DNA of 64,000 bases, taken from NCBI GenBank assembly GCA_947452455.1, contig CANGBX010000001.1, forward strand, positions 248,001 to 312,000. The letters are read 5' to 3'. Shown piece after piece: positions 45,923 to 54,492 of the stretch. The notes below the pieces were generated by a model, which worked only from the letters and a program-made list of their open reading frames with translations, had not been told where the DNA came from and searched no databases. Position 1 is the stretch's first letter, and each line of letters starts with the position of its first letter. Source of the stretch: Beijerinckiaceae bacterium (GTDB lineage Bacteria; Pseudomonadota; Alphaproteobacteria; Rhizobiales; Beijerinckiaceae). The position numbers were made by a program, and so were the translations under genes.

Positions 45923-46818
45923 GAATTCAACAGCAGCACAATTCCGGCAATCACCAGCCCCATGCCGGCATATTCGCGCAGCGAGACTTTCTGCTTGATT
46001 TTCCCCGAGACGATTTGCGCAAAGGGTACTTCAATCAAAGCCAGCGTGCGCACTTTTGCAGCTGTGGAAATGGCGAAAGCCAGAAACCAGAAGAGCGAGG
46101 CAATCGCGCCCATAAAACCCGCCAGCACAGACGGGCGCCAATAGGCGGCAATGGCGACGAGCGTCTGGCGATCACGCCACGACAGCCAGAGCAAAATCGC
46201 CGCCGTCTGAATACCAAGCCCCAGCGCCAATGTTGTCGTCGCCGCATGGAAGAATGAGGGCGTCTCCAGCGAGAGAATGGCGACGCGATAGCTTGTGGCC
46301 GACATGGCAAAACAAGCCCCCGCACCAAGCCCCATCAGTGCGGGCGTCCATCCCGATTGCAATTCGCCGTCGGTTTTCGGCCATGACATCAGCATCACGC
46401 CCGATGTGGCGATGAGAATGGCAGCTGCCACAGGCGGGCTCGGGATTTCATTCAGCACGATCACGCTCACCAGCGCGATGATCAGCGGCTCTGTTTTGGT
46501 GAAAGCGATGGCGACGACAAAAGAGCGTCCGCGCATGGCAGCCAGCATGAAGGCGGTCGCAGCAGTTTGGGCAGCCGGTGCGAAGGAGGCCCAAGCCAAG
46601 GTCTTTTGCGTGGGTGTCGGAATGGGGAGATCGCTCAGGCTCCACAAGACGCCCAAAAAGATCAGCGCAAAGGGAAAGGCGAAGATGAAACGCACATGGG
46701 TGGCGCCCGCCATGCCGAGCTTTTCGATGAGGTCGCGCTGCATGGCATTGCGCGCCGTCTGGGCGGCGGAGGCGGCCACCGTAAAGGCGGCCCAGAGCCA
46801 TGCGGGAATTGCGATCAT
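45919..46818 (-). CDS. EamA/DMT-family transporter
   Basis: A 299-residue inner-membrane transporter with ten predicted segments in two EamA halves. The first half includes [15 protein letters not shown] and [20 protein letters not shown], and the second [20 protein letters not shown] and [20 protein letters not shown]. The family carries amino acids, nucleobases or other small metabolites outward or inward; the substrate is unknown. The ATG at 46818 (MIAIPAWLW) is the start. The longer open frame to 46989 is translated palindromic repeat. Confidence 0.88.
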   Translation of the reverse strand: MIAIPAWLWAAFTVAASAAQTARNAMQRDLIEKLGMAGATHVRFIFAFPFALIFLGVLWSLSDLPIPTPTQKTLAWASFAPAAQTAATAFMLAAMRGRSFVVAIAFTKTEPLIIALVSVIVLNEIPSPPVAAAILIATSGVMLMSWPKTDGELQSGWTPALMGLGAGACFAMSATSYRVAILSLETPSFFHAATTTLALGLGIQTAAILLWLSWRDRQTLVAIAAYWRPSVLAGFMGAIASLFWFLAFAISTAAKVRTLALIEVPFAQIVSGKIKQKVSLREYAGMGLVIAGIVLLLNS

Positions 46819-46872
46819 GGGATTGGTTCTAGATAAAGACGGGCGGTATGGCGAGTGCATCGGCTGATGGGC

Positions 46873-46992
46873 GAGATGCGCAGACCCCCACCCCAGCCCT
46901 CCCCTCAAGGGGGAGGGAGTTTTGGTTGCGCGATGCATCTCATCCCCCTCCCCCTTGAGGGGAGGGGTTAGGGGTGGGGGTCTACGCATCTC
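46873..46992. repeat. palindromic intergenic repeat, family A, copy 3
   Basis: Begins GAGATGCGCAGACCCCCACC and ends GGTGGGGGTCTACGCATCTC. The inner arms CCCTCCCCTCAAGGGGGAGG and CCCCTCCCCCTTGAGGGGAG are as in copy 2, but the outer ends are GAGATGCG rather than GGTCGCGCGACC. It lies in the divergent EamA-thrB gap. Confidence 0.9.
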
Positions 46993-47053
46993 TGGTCTCA
47001 GGGCTGGATTTTGCGCTTTCCCCTCGCTACACGGGGTTTAGGGGGATGAGGGC

Positions 47054-48019
47054 ATGGCCGTTTACACCGAAGTCACGGAGGAAGATCTGGACGCTTTTCT
47101 GGCGGCCTATGATCTGGGCGCCGTTCTTTCGCTGAAAGGCATTGCCGAAGGCGTTGAAAATTCCAACTACCTCCTGCGCACCGAAAAAGGCACGTTCATC
47201 CTGACGCTCTACGAGAAGCGGGTGAACGAGGCGGATCTGCCTTTCTTTCTGAACCTCATGGATCATCTGGCTGCGCGCGGTCTCACATGCCCGCAGCCGA
47301 TCCGTGCCAAAAACGGCGAGGCTTTGGGCCGCATGGCGGGTCGTCCCGCAGCTATGGTGTCGTTTCTCGAAGGCATGTCGGTGCGCCGCCCGAGCGTGCA
47401 GCATTGTATGGAAGTGGGCGCGGGCCTCGCGCGTCTGCATTTGGCGGGCGCTGATTTTCCCATGCGCCGCGCCAATTCGCTGTCGCTCTCTGGATGGGCG
47501 CCTCTGTTTGACGGCGCGAAAGCGCGCGCCGATGAAATCACACCCGGCTTGGCCGCTTTCATCACGGATGAACTCGCCGCTCTCGCAAAAGTCTGGCCAC
47601 AGTCCTTGCCGCAAGGCGTCATCCATGCCGATCTGTTTCCCGACAATGTGTTCTTCTTGGACAAGCATCTGTCGGGCCTGATCGACTTTTATTTCGCTTG
47701 CACGGATGCGCTCGCTTATGACGCTGCCATCTGTCTGAATGCTTGGTGCTTCGAGCCTGATGCCTCGTTCAATGTCACCAAGGGGCAAGCTTTTCTGGCA
47801 GGCTATCAATCGGTGCGCGCGCTGGATGCGCAAGAGATCGCCGCGCTTCCCGTTCTGGCACGGGGTGCTGCTTTGCGCTTCTTGCTGACGCGCCTTGTCG
47901 ATTGGCTGAATGTGCCCGTCGGCGCATTGGTGCGTCCCAAAGATCCGATGGAATATGTGAAGAAACTGCGCTTCCACCAGCATGTGAAAAGCGCCGCCGA
48001 TTATGGTCTTCTCACATGA
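47054..48019 (+). CDS. thrB: homoserine kinase (APH-fold type)
   Basis: A 321-residue kinase that phosphorylates homoserine in threonine synthesis. It has the aminoglycoside-phosphotransferase fold, as in the alphaproteobacterial ThrB, not the GHMP fold of E. coli. The blocks are [15 protein letters not shown] (29-43), [15 protein letters not shown] with the catalytic Asp, and [16 protein letters not shown] as the metal block. The length is normal. Its stop overlaps the rnhA start (ATGA). The next threonine-pathway enzyme, thrC, is 8 kb downstream on the other strand. Confidence 0.93.
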   Translation: MAVYTEVTEEDLDAFLAAYDLGAVLSLKGIAEGVENSNYLLRTEKGTFILTLYEKRVNEADLPFFLNLMDHLAARGLTCPQPIRAKNGEALGRMAGRPAAMVSFLEGMSVRRPSVQHCMEVGAGLARLHLAGADFPMRRANSLSLSGWAPLFDGAKARADEITPGLAAFITDELAALAKVWPQSLPQGVIHADLFPDNVFFLDKHLSGLIDFYFACTDALAYDAAICLNAWCFEPDASFNVTKGQAFLAGYQSVRALDAQEIAALPVLARGAALRFLLTRLVDWLNVPVGALVRPKDPMEYVKKLRFHQHVKSAADYGLLT

Positions 48020-48459
48020 CGAAGACGGTGGTGATTTATACGGACGGCGCTTGCTCGGGAAATCCCGGCCCCGGTGGATGGGGTGCTATTCTCACCTATG
48101 ATGGCAATGAGCGCGAGATTTGCGGTGGTGAGCCCGACACGACCAACAATCGCATGGAACTCATGGCCGCCATTTCTGCGCTGGAAACGCTGACGCGTCC
48201 TTGCGTCATCGAGCTGCACACGGACTCGCAATATTTGCGCGGCGGTGTGATGGGCTGGATGGACAATTGGAAAAAGCGCGGCTGGCTGACAGCGGACAAA
48301 AAGCCCGTCAAAAATATCGAGCTCTGGCAGCGGCTCGATGAAGCCCGTCATCGCCATGACGTGTCATGGCATTGGGTGAAGGGTCACGCGGGTCATGAAA
48401 TGAATGAGCGCGCGGATGAACTCGCGCGCCAAGGCATGAAGCCTTTTTTGAAGAAGTGA
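48016..48459 (+). CDS. rnhA: ribonuclease HI
   Basis: A 147-residue endonuclease that cuts RNA in RNA-DNA hybrids. The catalytic residues are visible: Asp10 in [17 protein letters not shown], Glu48 in NNRMELMA, Asp70 in HTDSQYL and Asp134 in NERADELA, with His124 in KGHAGH. The ATG at 48016 overlaps the thrB stop; the thrB-rnhA arrangement is common in alphaproteobacteria. A hairpin terminator lies 46 bases after its stop. Confidence 0.96.
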   Translation: MTKTVVIYTDGACSGNPGPGGWGAILTYDGNEREICGGEPDTTNNRMELMAAISALETLTRPCVIELHTDSQYLRGGVMGWMDNWKKRGWLTADKKPVKNIELWQRLDEARHRHDVSWHWVKGHAGHEMNERADELARQGMKPFLKK

Positions 48460-48505
48460 CGGCTAACGGGAGAGTCGCGCGATCTTGCCGATGAGTCCAA
48501 AAGAA

Positions 48506-48529
48506 AAAGGCAGGCCGAGGCCTGCCTTT
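48506..48529 (-). terminator. terminator between convergent rnhA and peroxiredoxin genes
   Basis: AAAGGCAGGC pairs with GCCTGCCTTT around a CGAG loop. On the minus strand the hairpin is followed by TTTCTTTT, so it should terminate the peroxiredoxin transcript. On the plus strand the downstream tract is only TTTCGTTT, so it is weaker for rnhA. Confidence 0.8.
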
Positions 48530-48551
48530 CGTTTGATGCGGTCGTTTCGAT

Positions 48552-49031
48552 TTAGAGCAGCTTCAGAATATGGTCAGCGCCCGACACTTCGACGCCCGCT
48601 GCTTCTTCGACATCAACTGACTTCACAATGCCATTGTCGACGATCATCGCGTAACGGCGCGAGCGAATGCCGAGGCCGCGTTCGGTCAGGTCAACGGTGA
48701 GATCAATGGCCTTGGCGAAAGTGGCAGAGCCATCGGCGAGGAATTCAATCTTGTCTTCAGAGCCCGTGTCCTTTGCCCAAGCGCCCATCACGAAAGCATC
48801 GTTGACGGAGGTCACAGCAATCGTGTGAACGCCCTTGGCCTTGATCTCGGCTTCCTTGGCCAAGAAGCCCGGCAGATGGTTCTTGTGGCAGGTCGGCGTG
48901 AAGGCGCCGGGCACGCCGAAGATCACGACTTTCTTGCCCGCAAAGACTTCGTCTGTTGTGCGGGGCTTGGGGCCTTCCGCCGTCATCACCATGAATGTTG
49001 CGCTCGGAATTTTGTCGCCGGCTTTGATCAT
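48552..49031 (-). CDS. peroxiredoxin, Prx5 (atypical 2-Cys) family
   Basis: A 159-residue peroxidase. The peroxidatic cysteine is Cys48 in PGAFTPTCHKNHLPGF, and the family wording TIAVTSVNDAFVMGAWAKDTG and LADGSATFAKAIDL fits Prx5/AhpE-like enzymes that reduce alkyl hydroperoxides with glutathione, glutaredoxin or thioredoxin. The only cysteine in the protein is Cys48, which suggests a 1-Cys mechanism with an external thiol. The ATG at 49031 has GGGGAAGAG 4 bases upstream; the in-frame ATG at 49079 adds 16 residues before it. Confidence 0.92.
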   Translation of the reverse strand: MIKAGDKIPSATFMVMTAEGPKPRTTDEVFAGKKVVIFGVPGAFTPTCHKNHLPGFLAKEAEIKAKGVHTIAVTSVNDAFVMGAWAKDTGSEDKIEFLADGSATFAKAIDLTVDLTERGLGIRSRRYAMIVDNGIVKSVDVEEAAGVEVSGADHILKLL

Positions 49032-49107
49032 TTCTCTTCCCCTCGTGATGGACCTTTGCTGGTCCGGTTTGTGAAACACTCTGTGCCTAGATAAGGCGAT
49101 CAGCCTG

Positions 49108-49920
49108 TCAGGGAAGGGGCAGGTCGAGTTTTACCTCGACATCTGCCGCTCCCTTCAATGTCAGAATGACGGGTACGGGGCCGCTCCAGTTCTCCGGCCT
49201 GCTTTCGGTCGTCAATGCAAAACCAGATTTCACTGCCTTTGTATCAAAAGTCCAGCCGCTCGGGCCCTCTGCAAAGAGATCCACAAAACCGGTTTTGACC
49301 TCAACCCGCCAGACAGGTTTGGCGCTCTGTTCGAGTAGCTTGGCGCTGAGGCCCAATTGCGCGCTTTCCATGATCGTCGGCAAGAGGCGGATGGCTTGCG
49401 CCAAGCGAATGGCTTGCGTGCCTCTGGGTGTGTCGGTGGCGAGATCAAGCGCGCCTGAGAGTTCAGCGGGAATACAGATTTTATCGCAAGCGGCATAAGT
49501 GAAGCGCACGTTCAAATGCACGGGCGCTTTTGCATCTTGCGGCACGACATCCATCGGCAGGATGAGACTGTTGCGATAGCCATAGACGGTGAGCCCGCCT
49601 TCATCGATGCGCGAAGGTGCGGGGAAGCGCAAAGTCGCCAGCTTCACATTGCGCGAGCCCTCGAAAGAAATGGTCGGCGGCACGCCGGCATCACCCGGGT
49701 CACGCCAATAAGTATGCGCGCCGCTTTTCAATTCGATTTCGATTCCTGCCCGGTAGAGGCCTGATTCCGGTGCCCCTGCGGCAAGCAGCCGCGCCCGTGA
49801 ATTGGCGCCTTGGCTCCAAGGCCCGCTCTCGGTTTGGGCGCAGGCGGACCCGCCCGCCAAAGCAAGCGCGAGCGCCGGAAGTGCCACCCATTTCAAGATC
49901 TTTTCCGTCAGCTTGTGCAT
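49108..49920 (-). CDS. periplasmic DsbD N-domain-like protein
   Basis: A 270-residue exported protein. The signal peptide (MHKLTEKILKWVALPALALA...ACA) is cut before QTESGPW. The mature domain resembles the N-terminal immunoglobulin-like domain of DsbD-family reductases: LKSGAHTYWRDPGDAGVPP (65-83) and the cysteine pair CDKIC (145-149) in TYAACDKICIPA. The membrane and thioredoxin domains of full DsbD are absent, and no hydrophobic segment follows, so it is a free periplasmic protein. Its role may be to pass or receive electrons, but this is not shown. It is divergent from the YqgE gene and upstream of the peroxiredoxin. Confidence 0.8.
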   Translation of the reverse strand: MHKLTEKILKWVALPALALALAGGSACAQTESGPWSQGANSRARLLAAGAPESGLYRAGIEIELKSGAHTYWRDPGDAGVPPTISFEGSRNVKLATLRFPAPSRIDEGGLTVYGYRNSLILPMDVVPQDAKAPVHLNVRFTYAACDKICIPAELSGALDLATDTPRGTQAIRLAQAIRLLPTIMESAQLGLSAKLLEQSAKPVWRVEVKTGFVDLFAEGPSGWTFDTKAVKSGFALTTESRPENWSGPVPVILTLKGAADVEVKLDLPLP

Positions 49921-50017
49921 GGAATATGTCTGCGGCCCACCCAGTTGAAGCGCCACACACGATGGCGTGAAAGGGCGGGGCTAGCCTTCCTTGTTCTGTC
50001 ACGCATGAAGGCGTAGC

Positions 50018-50641
50018 ATGTTCGGCATGGCAATCGAAACGATCATTCCTTCCGATCCATCCTCGGACTACCTTGACGGTCAGTTTCTGCTGGCTATGCC
50101 GGGCATGGCCGACCAGCGTTTTGCGCGCTCTGTGGTTTATATTTGCGCCCATTCTTCTGAAGGGGCGATGGGGCTGATCATCAACCAGCCTGCGCGGAAA
50201 ATCACCTTCCCTGATCTGTTGGAACAGCTTGAGCTGTTCAAGCCCGATGAGCTGATTCGCTTAGCCGATCCGGCTGAGAAAATGCAGGTGCTCAAAGGCG
50301 GGCCTGTCGAGACGGGGCGTGGCTTTGTGCTCCATTCCTCCGACTTCTTCATCGACAATTCGACATTGACGATTGATGACGCAGTCTCGCTCACCGCAAC
50401 GGTCGATATTCTGCGTGCCATTGCGCGCGGTGAGGGGCCGCAGCAGGCTGTGCTTGCGCTTGGCTATGCCGGCTGGTCGCCGGGACAATTGGAAAGCGAG
50501 ATCCAGCAAAATGGCTGGCTCCATGTGCCCGCTGATCCGAGCCTCTTGTTTGACCGCGATGTCGAGAGCAAATGGAGCCGGGCTATGCGCATGCTGGGCA
50601 TTGATCCGGCCATGCTCTCAGGCCAAGCAGGCCACGCTTAA
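50018..50641 (+). CDS. YqgE/AlgH-family protein
   Basis: A 207-residue soluble protein of the UPF0301/DUF179 family. The hallmark blocks are [33 protein letters not shown] (38-57) and [14 protein letters not shown], with the later [17 protein letters not shown] and [11 protein letters not shown]. AlgH affects alginate transcription in Pseudomonas; a biochemical activity is not established. The ATG at 50018 is used; an ATG at 50027 is three codons in. It is divergent from the DsbD-N-like gene and followed by a family A repeat. Confidence 0.92.
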   Translation: MFGMAIETIIPSDPSSDYLDGQFLLAMPGMADQRFARSVVYICAHSSEGAMGLIINQPARKITFPDLLEQLELFKPDELIRLADPAEKMQVLKGGPVETGRGFVLHSSDFFIDNSTLTIDDAVSLTATVDILRAIARGEGPQQAVLALGYAGWSPGQLESEIQQNGWLHVPADPSLLFDRDVESKWSRAMRMLGIDPAMLSGQAGHA

Positions 50642-50657
50642 GCCGCTTCACTCTTAA

Positions 50658-50803
50658 GATTGCGCGACCCCCACCCCTAACCCCTCCCCACAAGGGGGAG
50701 GAGGATTTGATGCAGCTTGCGGTGCTGATTGCTTGTCGTCATCGACATGCAAGAAAATTCCCTCCCCCTTGTGGGGAGGGCAGGGTGGGGGTCTACGCAT
50801 CTC
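50658..50803. repeat. palindromic intergenic repeat, family A, copy 4 (with long centre)
   Basis: Left arm GATTGCGCGACCCCCACCCC then CCTCCCCACAAGGGGGAGG; right arm CCTCCCCCTTGTGGGGAGG then GGGGGTCTACGCATCTC. The centre is about 60 bases, longer than in the other copies. The two outer ends are of different type (GCGCGACC and GGTCTACGCATCTC), so this copy is mixed. It separates the convergent YqgE and EAL genes. Confidence 0.88.
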
Positions 50804-50819
50804 ACTGATTGGTTTGAAT

Positions 50820-53756
50820 TTAAGCCGCTTCATTCGCTGCGCCGACGAGGCGGCGGGCTTCTGAGAGGGTGATCGGATTGCCGAAGGCATTGCCTTGCGC
50901 ATATTCGCATCCGAGCTGGCCCATCTCGACCGTGTCGGCCTCGCTCTCCGTGCCATCGGCAATCACCTGCACATTGAGATCATGCGCCAGCGAAATAAGA
51001 GAGCGCAGAATGACAGGCCGCGTGCCTTTGGCATTGGGGCGCGTCATCATGCGGTCAATCTTGATGAGATCAATCTTGAGGCGCTGCAATTGCGACAAGG
51101 ATGAATGGCCTGTGCCAAAACCCTGCAAGCAAATACCAGCCCCCAATTCATGCAGGCGCTCCAGCATTTGCATGGCAAATTCCGGATTATCCATGATCAG
51201 GGCTTCAGAGATTTCGAGCTTCATCGTGCCGGGCAAGACTGCCGAGCGTGTCAACACACCCTTCACATCATGCAGTAAGTCGTGACGCAGCAATTGGCGC
51301 GAGGAAATATTCACATTGGCAAAGATCGGCGGGTTCACGTCGAGGGCGTTTTGCCAGGCTGACAATTCGCGTGCAGTCCGCTCGAGAATGAAAATGCCCA
51401 GATCGACAATAACGCCGGTTTCTTCCGCAACCGACATAAAGTCGCTCGCATTCAAGCGGCCCAAGCGCGGATGTTCCCAGCGCAAGAGTGCTTCAAATCC
51501 GGCAATGGTGCGATCTTCCAAACGCACAATCGGCTGGAAGACAATTTTCATTTCGCCGCGATCAAGCGCGCGGCGCAGATCTGCCTCAAGCGCCGTGCGG
51601 TCGGAGCGCAGTGCGCGCATGGACGGACGGAAGACTTCTGTGCGGCTGCCGCCCAGCTTCTTCGCGTAAGCCATGGCGATTTCGGCATCTTTCAGCATGT
51701 CTTCGCGCTTGGGGTGCAATTGCACATCATAAAGCGCAATGCCGACCGAACAGGTCAGTGCGACATCTCGCTCACCGAAGGAGATGGGCGTGGCAACCGT
51801 GCGGCGGATGGAATCGGCAATGGCCACGAGTTTTTCGTGGTTCATTTCCGACAGAAGAATGATGGCGAATTGATCACCCGACACGCGCGACAGCGTATCT
51901 TGCTCGCGCAGCAAGCGGTTCAAGCGGCGCGACACAGTGAGCAGGATGGAATCGCCAGCCGACAGGCCGACTGCTTCATTGACCTGACGGAAGCGATCCA
52001 GATCGACGCACAAAACCGTTGGATAACGATATTGATCGATCACCGCATTGTTCAGCGCCATTTCCAGACGGTCAAAAAAGATCTCGCGATTGGGCAGGCC
52101 GGTCAGATTGTCGTGCACGGCATCTTGCAGCAGACGCTCTTCCGCCGTTTTCATTTCGGTAATGTCGGAGAGCGTGCCGATCACGCGCACCACTTCGCCA
52201 TCAGCGCCAACAACGGGGCGGGCTTTCAGCAAGAACCAGACATAATGACCATCAGCCGCGCGCAGACGGAAATCAATCGCCAAACGGCCGCGGCGTTGTT
52301 CAAGCACCGTGTCGAGGCAGGCCGTGTAGCGGTCACGATCAAACGGGTGGAGAATATCGAGCCAGGCCGAAGCGGGGCCTTCCAGCGCGCCGCGTTTCAC
52401 GCCCAAGGATTGTTCAGCCTCGGGGCTGACATAAATATCGTCGGAGGCGACATCCCAATCGAAGATAATGTCGCCCGCACCCGTGAGTGCGAGTGCACGG
52501 CGCTCGGAATCCGACACGCTGCCATGGGCCATACCGCCTGCAAAAGCATTTTGCATGACGGTGAAACCGATCAGCATGACGATCAGCACAAGCCCGCCAA
52601 TCAAAGCAGGCGACACAAGATCATTGGTAAGCTGACCCGTCACTGTAAAGCCTGCCGCTGCAACCCAGGCCAGCAGCAAGAGCCATGTCGGTATCAGCAT
52701 GACAGCGCGGTCATAACCATGCGTCGACAGATAGAGCACGAGAATGAAGCCGACGCCTGCAATGGTGGCGAGTGAAATACGCGCAACACCAGCTGCCACG
52801 GGCGCATCGAAAATCGCCAGACCGATGAGGCCTGCCAAAAAGATCAGCCAGATGGTGGCCACATGCGAGGCGCGCACATGCCAGCGGCTCAGATTGAGAT
52901 AGGCAAAGAGAAAGACGAGCAGCGTCGCGGCCAGAATGGTTTCAGCACCCGCACGCCAGATGCGATCAGCTTCATTGCCCAGATCAAAGAGTTTGCCCCA
53001 GAAACCGAAGTCGATGCAGACATAAGCCAGCACAGCCCAAGCAAGCGCTGCGGCAGCGGGGAAGATCACGGCGCCCTTCACCACAAAGACAATGGTGAGG
53101 AAGAGTGCGAGCAGTCCCGAAATGCCGATAATGAGGCCCTTGTAGAGCGTCAGGCTTGTGACTTTGTCTTTGTAGGCATCGGGCTCCCACAGATAGATCT
53201 GCGGAAGATTAGCCGTGCGCAATTCGGCGACATAGGTGACGGTCGTGCCGGGGTCGAGGGTGAGGCGAAACACATCGGCATCGGGTGAATCTTCGCGCTC
53301 GGGCGGAAAGCCTTGGCTTGCGGTAATGGCCGAGACGCGCGAGGCGCCAAGATCGGGCCAGATCACGCCAGAGCCGACAAGACGGAAATGCGGTGCAACG
53401 ATCAGGCGCTCGATCTGCTCATCCGTGTCATTGGTCAGCGCGAAAGCGATCCAGAAGGGCTGCGTGCCAGCTTTGGCGGCATTCACTTCAATGCGGCGGA
53501 CAATGCCATCAGCGCCTGCTGCCGTGGAGACTTGAATGCGGTCGCCTTGCGTCGAGAAATTTTCCACCGCCTGCGTCAGGTCAATGGCGCGCGCCGAGAG
53601 CGGTACACGCACGGATTCGATGGCCCCTGCAGGGCTGAGGCCCGCGACCACGAAAACAAACAGGAGAAAGGCAGCAAAAAGCCGACGCACGAGACTCACT
53701 TCAACTCTGGGCCGGACAAGACCAACCCACGCCTTTTCAATCGGCCCCATGCCCAT
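50820..53756 (-). CDS. membrane 7TM-PAS-GGDEF-EAL protein with degenerate catalytic motifs
   Basis: A 978-residue c-di-GMP-family membrane protein. A signal/anchor lies at 23-43, a periplasmic beta-rich domain at about 46-200, seven membrane segments between 205 and 401, a PAS domain at about 420-535, a GGDEF domain at about 540-710 and an EAL domain at about 720-968. The architecture resembles 7TMR-DISM sensors. The GGDEF signature reads SGDQF (626-630), so cyclase activity is unlikely. In the EAL domain Glu755, Asn815 and Lys899 are kept, but the metal-binding DDFGTG is QGFGTG (878-883) and AEGVET is ADGTES. Phosphodiesterase activity is doubtful; a c-di-GMP receptor or signalling scaffold is an alternative. 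It is monocistronic in appearance. Confidence 0.88.
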   Translation of the reverse strand: MGMGPIEKAWVGLVRPRVEVSLVRRLFAAFLLFVFVVAGLSPAGAIESVRVPLSARAIDLTQAVENFSTQGDRIQVSTAAGADGIVRRIEVNAAKAGTQPFWIAFALTNDTDEQIERLIVAPHFRLVGSGVIWPDLGASRVSAITASQGFPPEREDSPDADVFRLTLDPGTTVTYVAELRTANLPQIYLWEPDAYKDKVTSLTLYKGLIIGISGLLALFLTIVFVVKGAVIFPAAAALAWAVLAYVCIDFGFWGKLFDLGNEADRIWRAGAETILAATLLVFLFAYLNLSRWHVRASHVATIWLIFLAGLIGLAIFDAPVAAGVARISLATIAGVGFILVLYLSTHGYDRAVMLIPTWLLLLAWVAAAGFTVTGQLTNDLVSPALIGGLVLIVMLIGFTVMQNAFAGGMAHGSVSDSERRALALTGAGDIIFDWDVASDDIYVSPEAEQSLGVKRGALEGPASAWLDILHPFDRDRYTACLDTVLEQRRGRLAIDFRLRAADGHYVWFLLKARPVVGADGEVVRVIGTLSDITEMKTAEERLLQDAVHDNLTGLPNREIFFDRLEMALNNAVIDQYRYPTVLCVDLDRFRQVNEAVGLSAGDSILLTVSRRLNRLLREQDTLSRVSGDQFAIILLSEMNHEKLVAIADSIRRTVATPISFGERDVALTCSVGIALYDVQLHPKREDMLKDAEIAMAYAKKLGGSRTEVFRPSMRALRSDRTALEADLRRALDRGEMKIVFQPIVRLEDRTIAGFEALLRWEHPRLGRLNASDFMSVAEETGVIVDLGIFILERTARELSAWQNALDVNPPIFANVNISSRQLLRHDLLHDVKGVLTRSAVLPGTMKLEISEALIMDNPEFAMQMLERLHELGAGICLQGFGTGHSSLSQLQRLKIDLIKIDRMMTRPNAKGTRPVILRSLISLAHDLNVQVIADGTESEADTVEMGQLGCEYAQGNAFGNPITLSEARRLVGAANEAA

Positions 53757-53856
53757 GGGCTGCGACCGTGTCGGAAGTTAGATTGGTAAAGCTTGGGGGG
53801 CCGAGGGGCAAGGCAAAGGCAACGCCGCCCCACAATTGAGATCACCCGTAAATGGG

Positions 53857-54474
53857 TCAGGGGCGGGCCGGTTTATTGCGCACGGGCGGTGGGGCGGGGT
53901 CGGAATCAAGCCGCGCATAGAGCACATGATCGTGCCATATCCCATTGATTCGTAAGTAAGATCGCGCCAAGCCCTCACGCCGGAAACCGGCACTTTCGAG
54001 CAAGCGGATGGAGCGCATATTAGCGGGCAGGCAGGCGGCCTCCACCCGGTGGAGGCCCAGCGAGCCAAAGGCATGGATGCAGGCCAGCCGCACGGCCGTG
54101 CCCATATAACCCCGCCCTGCATGGGGTTCGCCCATCCAATAGCCCAGAGTGGCCGTCTGGGAGACGCCTCGGCGCACTTGGCCCAAGGTCAGCCCGCCGA
54201 GCAATGCCTTGTCAGCCTCGCGGAAAATGAGCAGCGGAAAGGCCTCGTCACGCAGGATCTCTTCTTCATTGCGGCGGACGCGGCGGCGAAAGGCCGAGCG
54301 GGTCAGATCATCCTCGCCCCAAGTCGGCTCCCACGGGGTCAAAAACTCGCGGCTCTTGTCGCGAAGTGCCGCCCAAGCCTCGTAATCGCGCGATTCAAAC
54401 GGGCGCAACAGCAGGCCATCGCCGCGGATGACATGCAGCTTTTCAGTCGCGATCCCCAGACGGAACAGAGCCAT
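53857..54474 (-). CDS. GNAT acetyltransferase, RimJ/RimL type
   Basis: A 205-residue acetyltransferase. The RimJ/L pattern is visible in LLLRPFESRDYEAWAALRD, REFLTPWEPTW, LGYWMGEPHAGRGYMGTA with the acetyl-CoA glycine loop, and HRVEAACLPANMRSIRLLES with AGFRREG. Family members acetylate the N termini of ribosomal proteins or other substrates; the size and position do not tell which. It follows the M16 peptidase gene by 18 bases, and in alphaproteobacteria the order thrC, M16 peptidase, GNAT is recurrent. Confidence 0.9.
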   Translation of the reverse strand: MALFRLGIATEKLHVIRGDGLLLRPFESRDYEAWAALRDKSREFLTPWEPTWGEDDLTRSAFRRRVRRNEEEILRDEAFPLLIFREADKALLGGLTLGQVRRGVSQTATLGYWMGEPHAGRGYMGTAVRLACIHAFGSLGLHRVEAACLPANMRSIRLLESAGFRREGLARSYLRINGIWHDHVLYARLDSDPAPPPVRNKPARP

Positions 54475-54492
54475 TCTGTGTCCTGCATCCCC

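Noticed and set aside
46819-46989. 57-codon N-terminal extension of the EamA transporter
   Set aside because: The extension is translated family A repeat ([12 protein letters not shown]); the membrane protein begins at MIAIPAWLW.
51471-52775. 434-codon plus-strand frame inside the EAL gene
   Set aside because: Fully antisense to a clear GGDEF/EAL protein.
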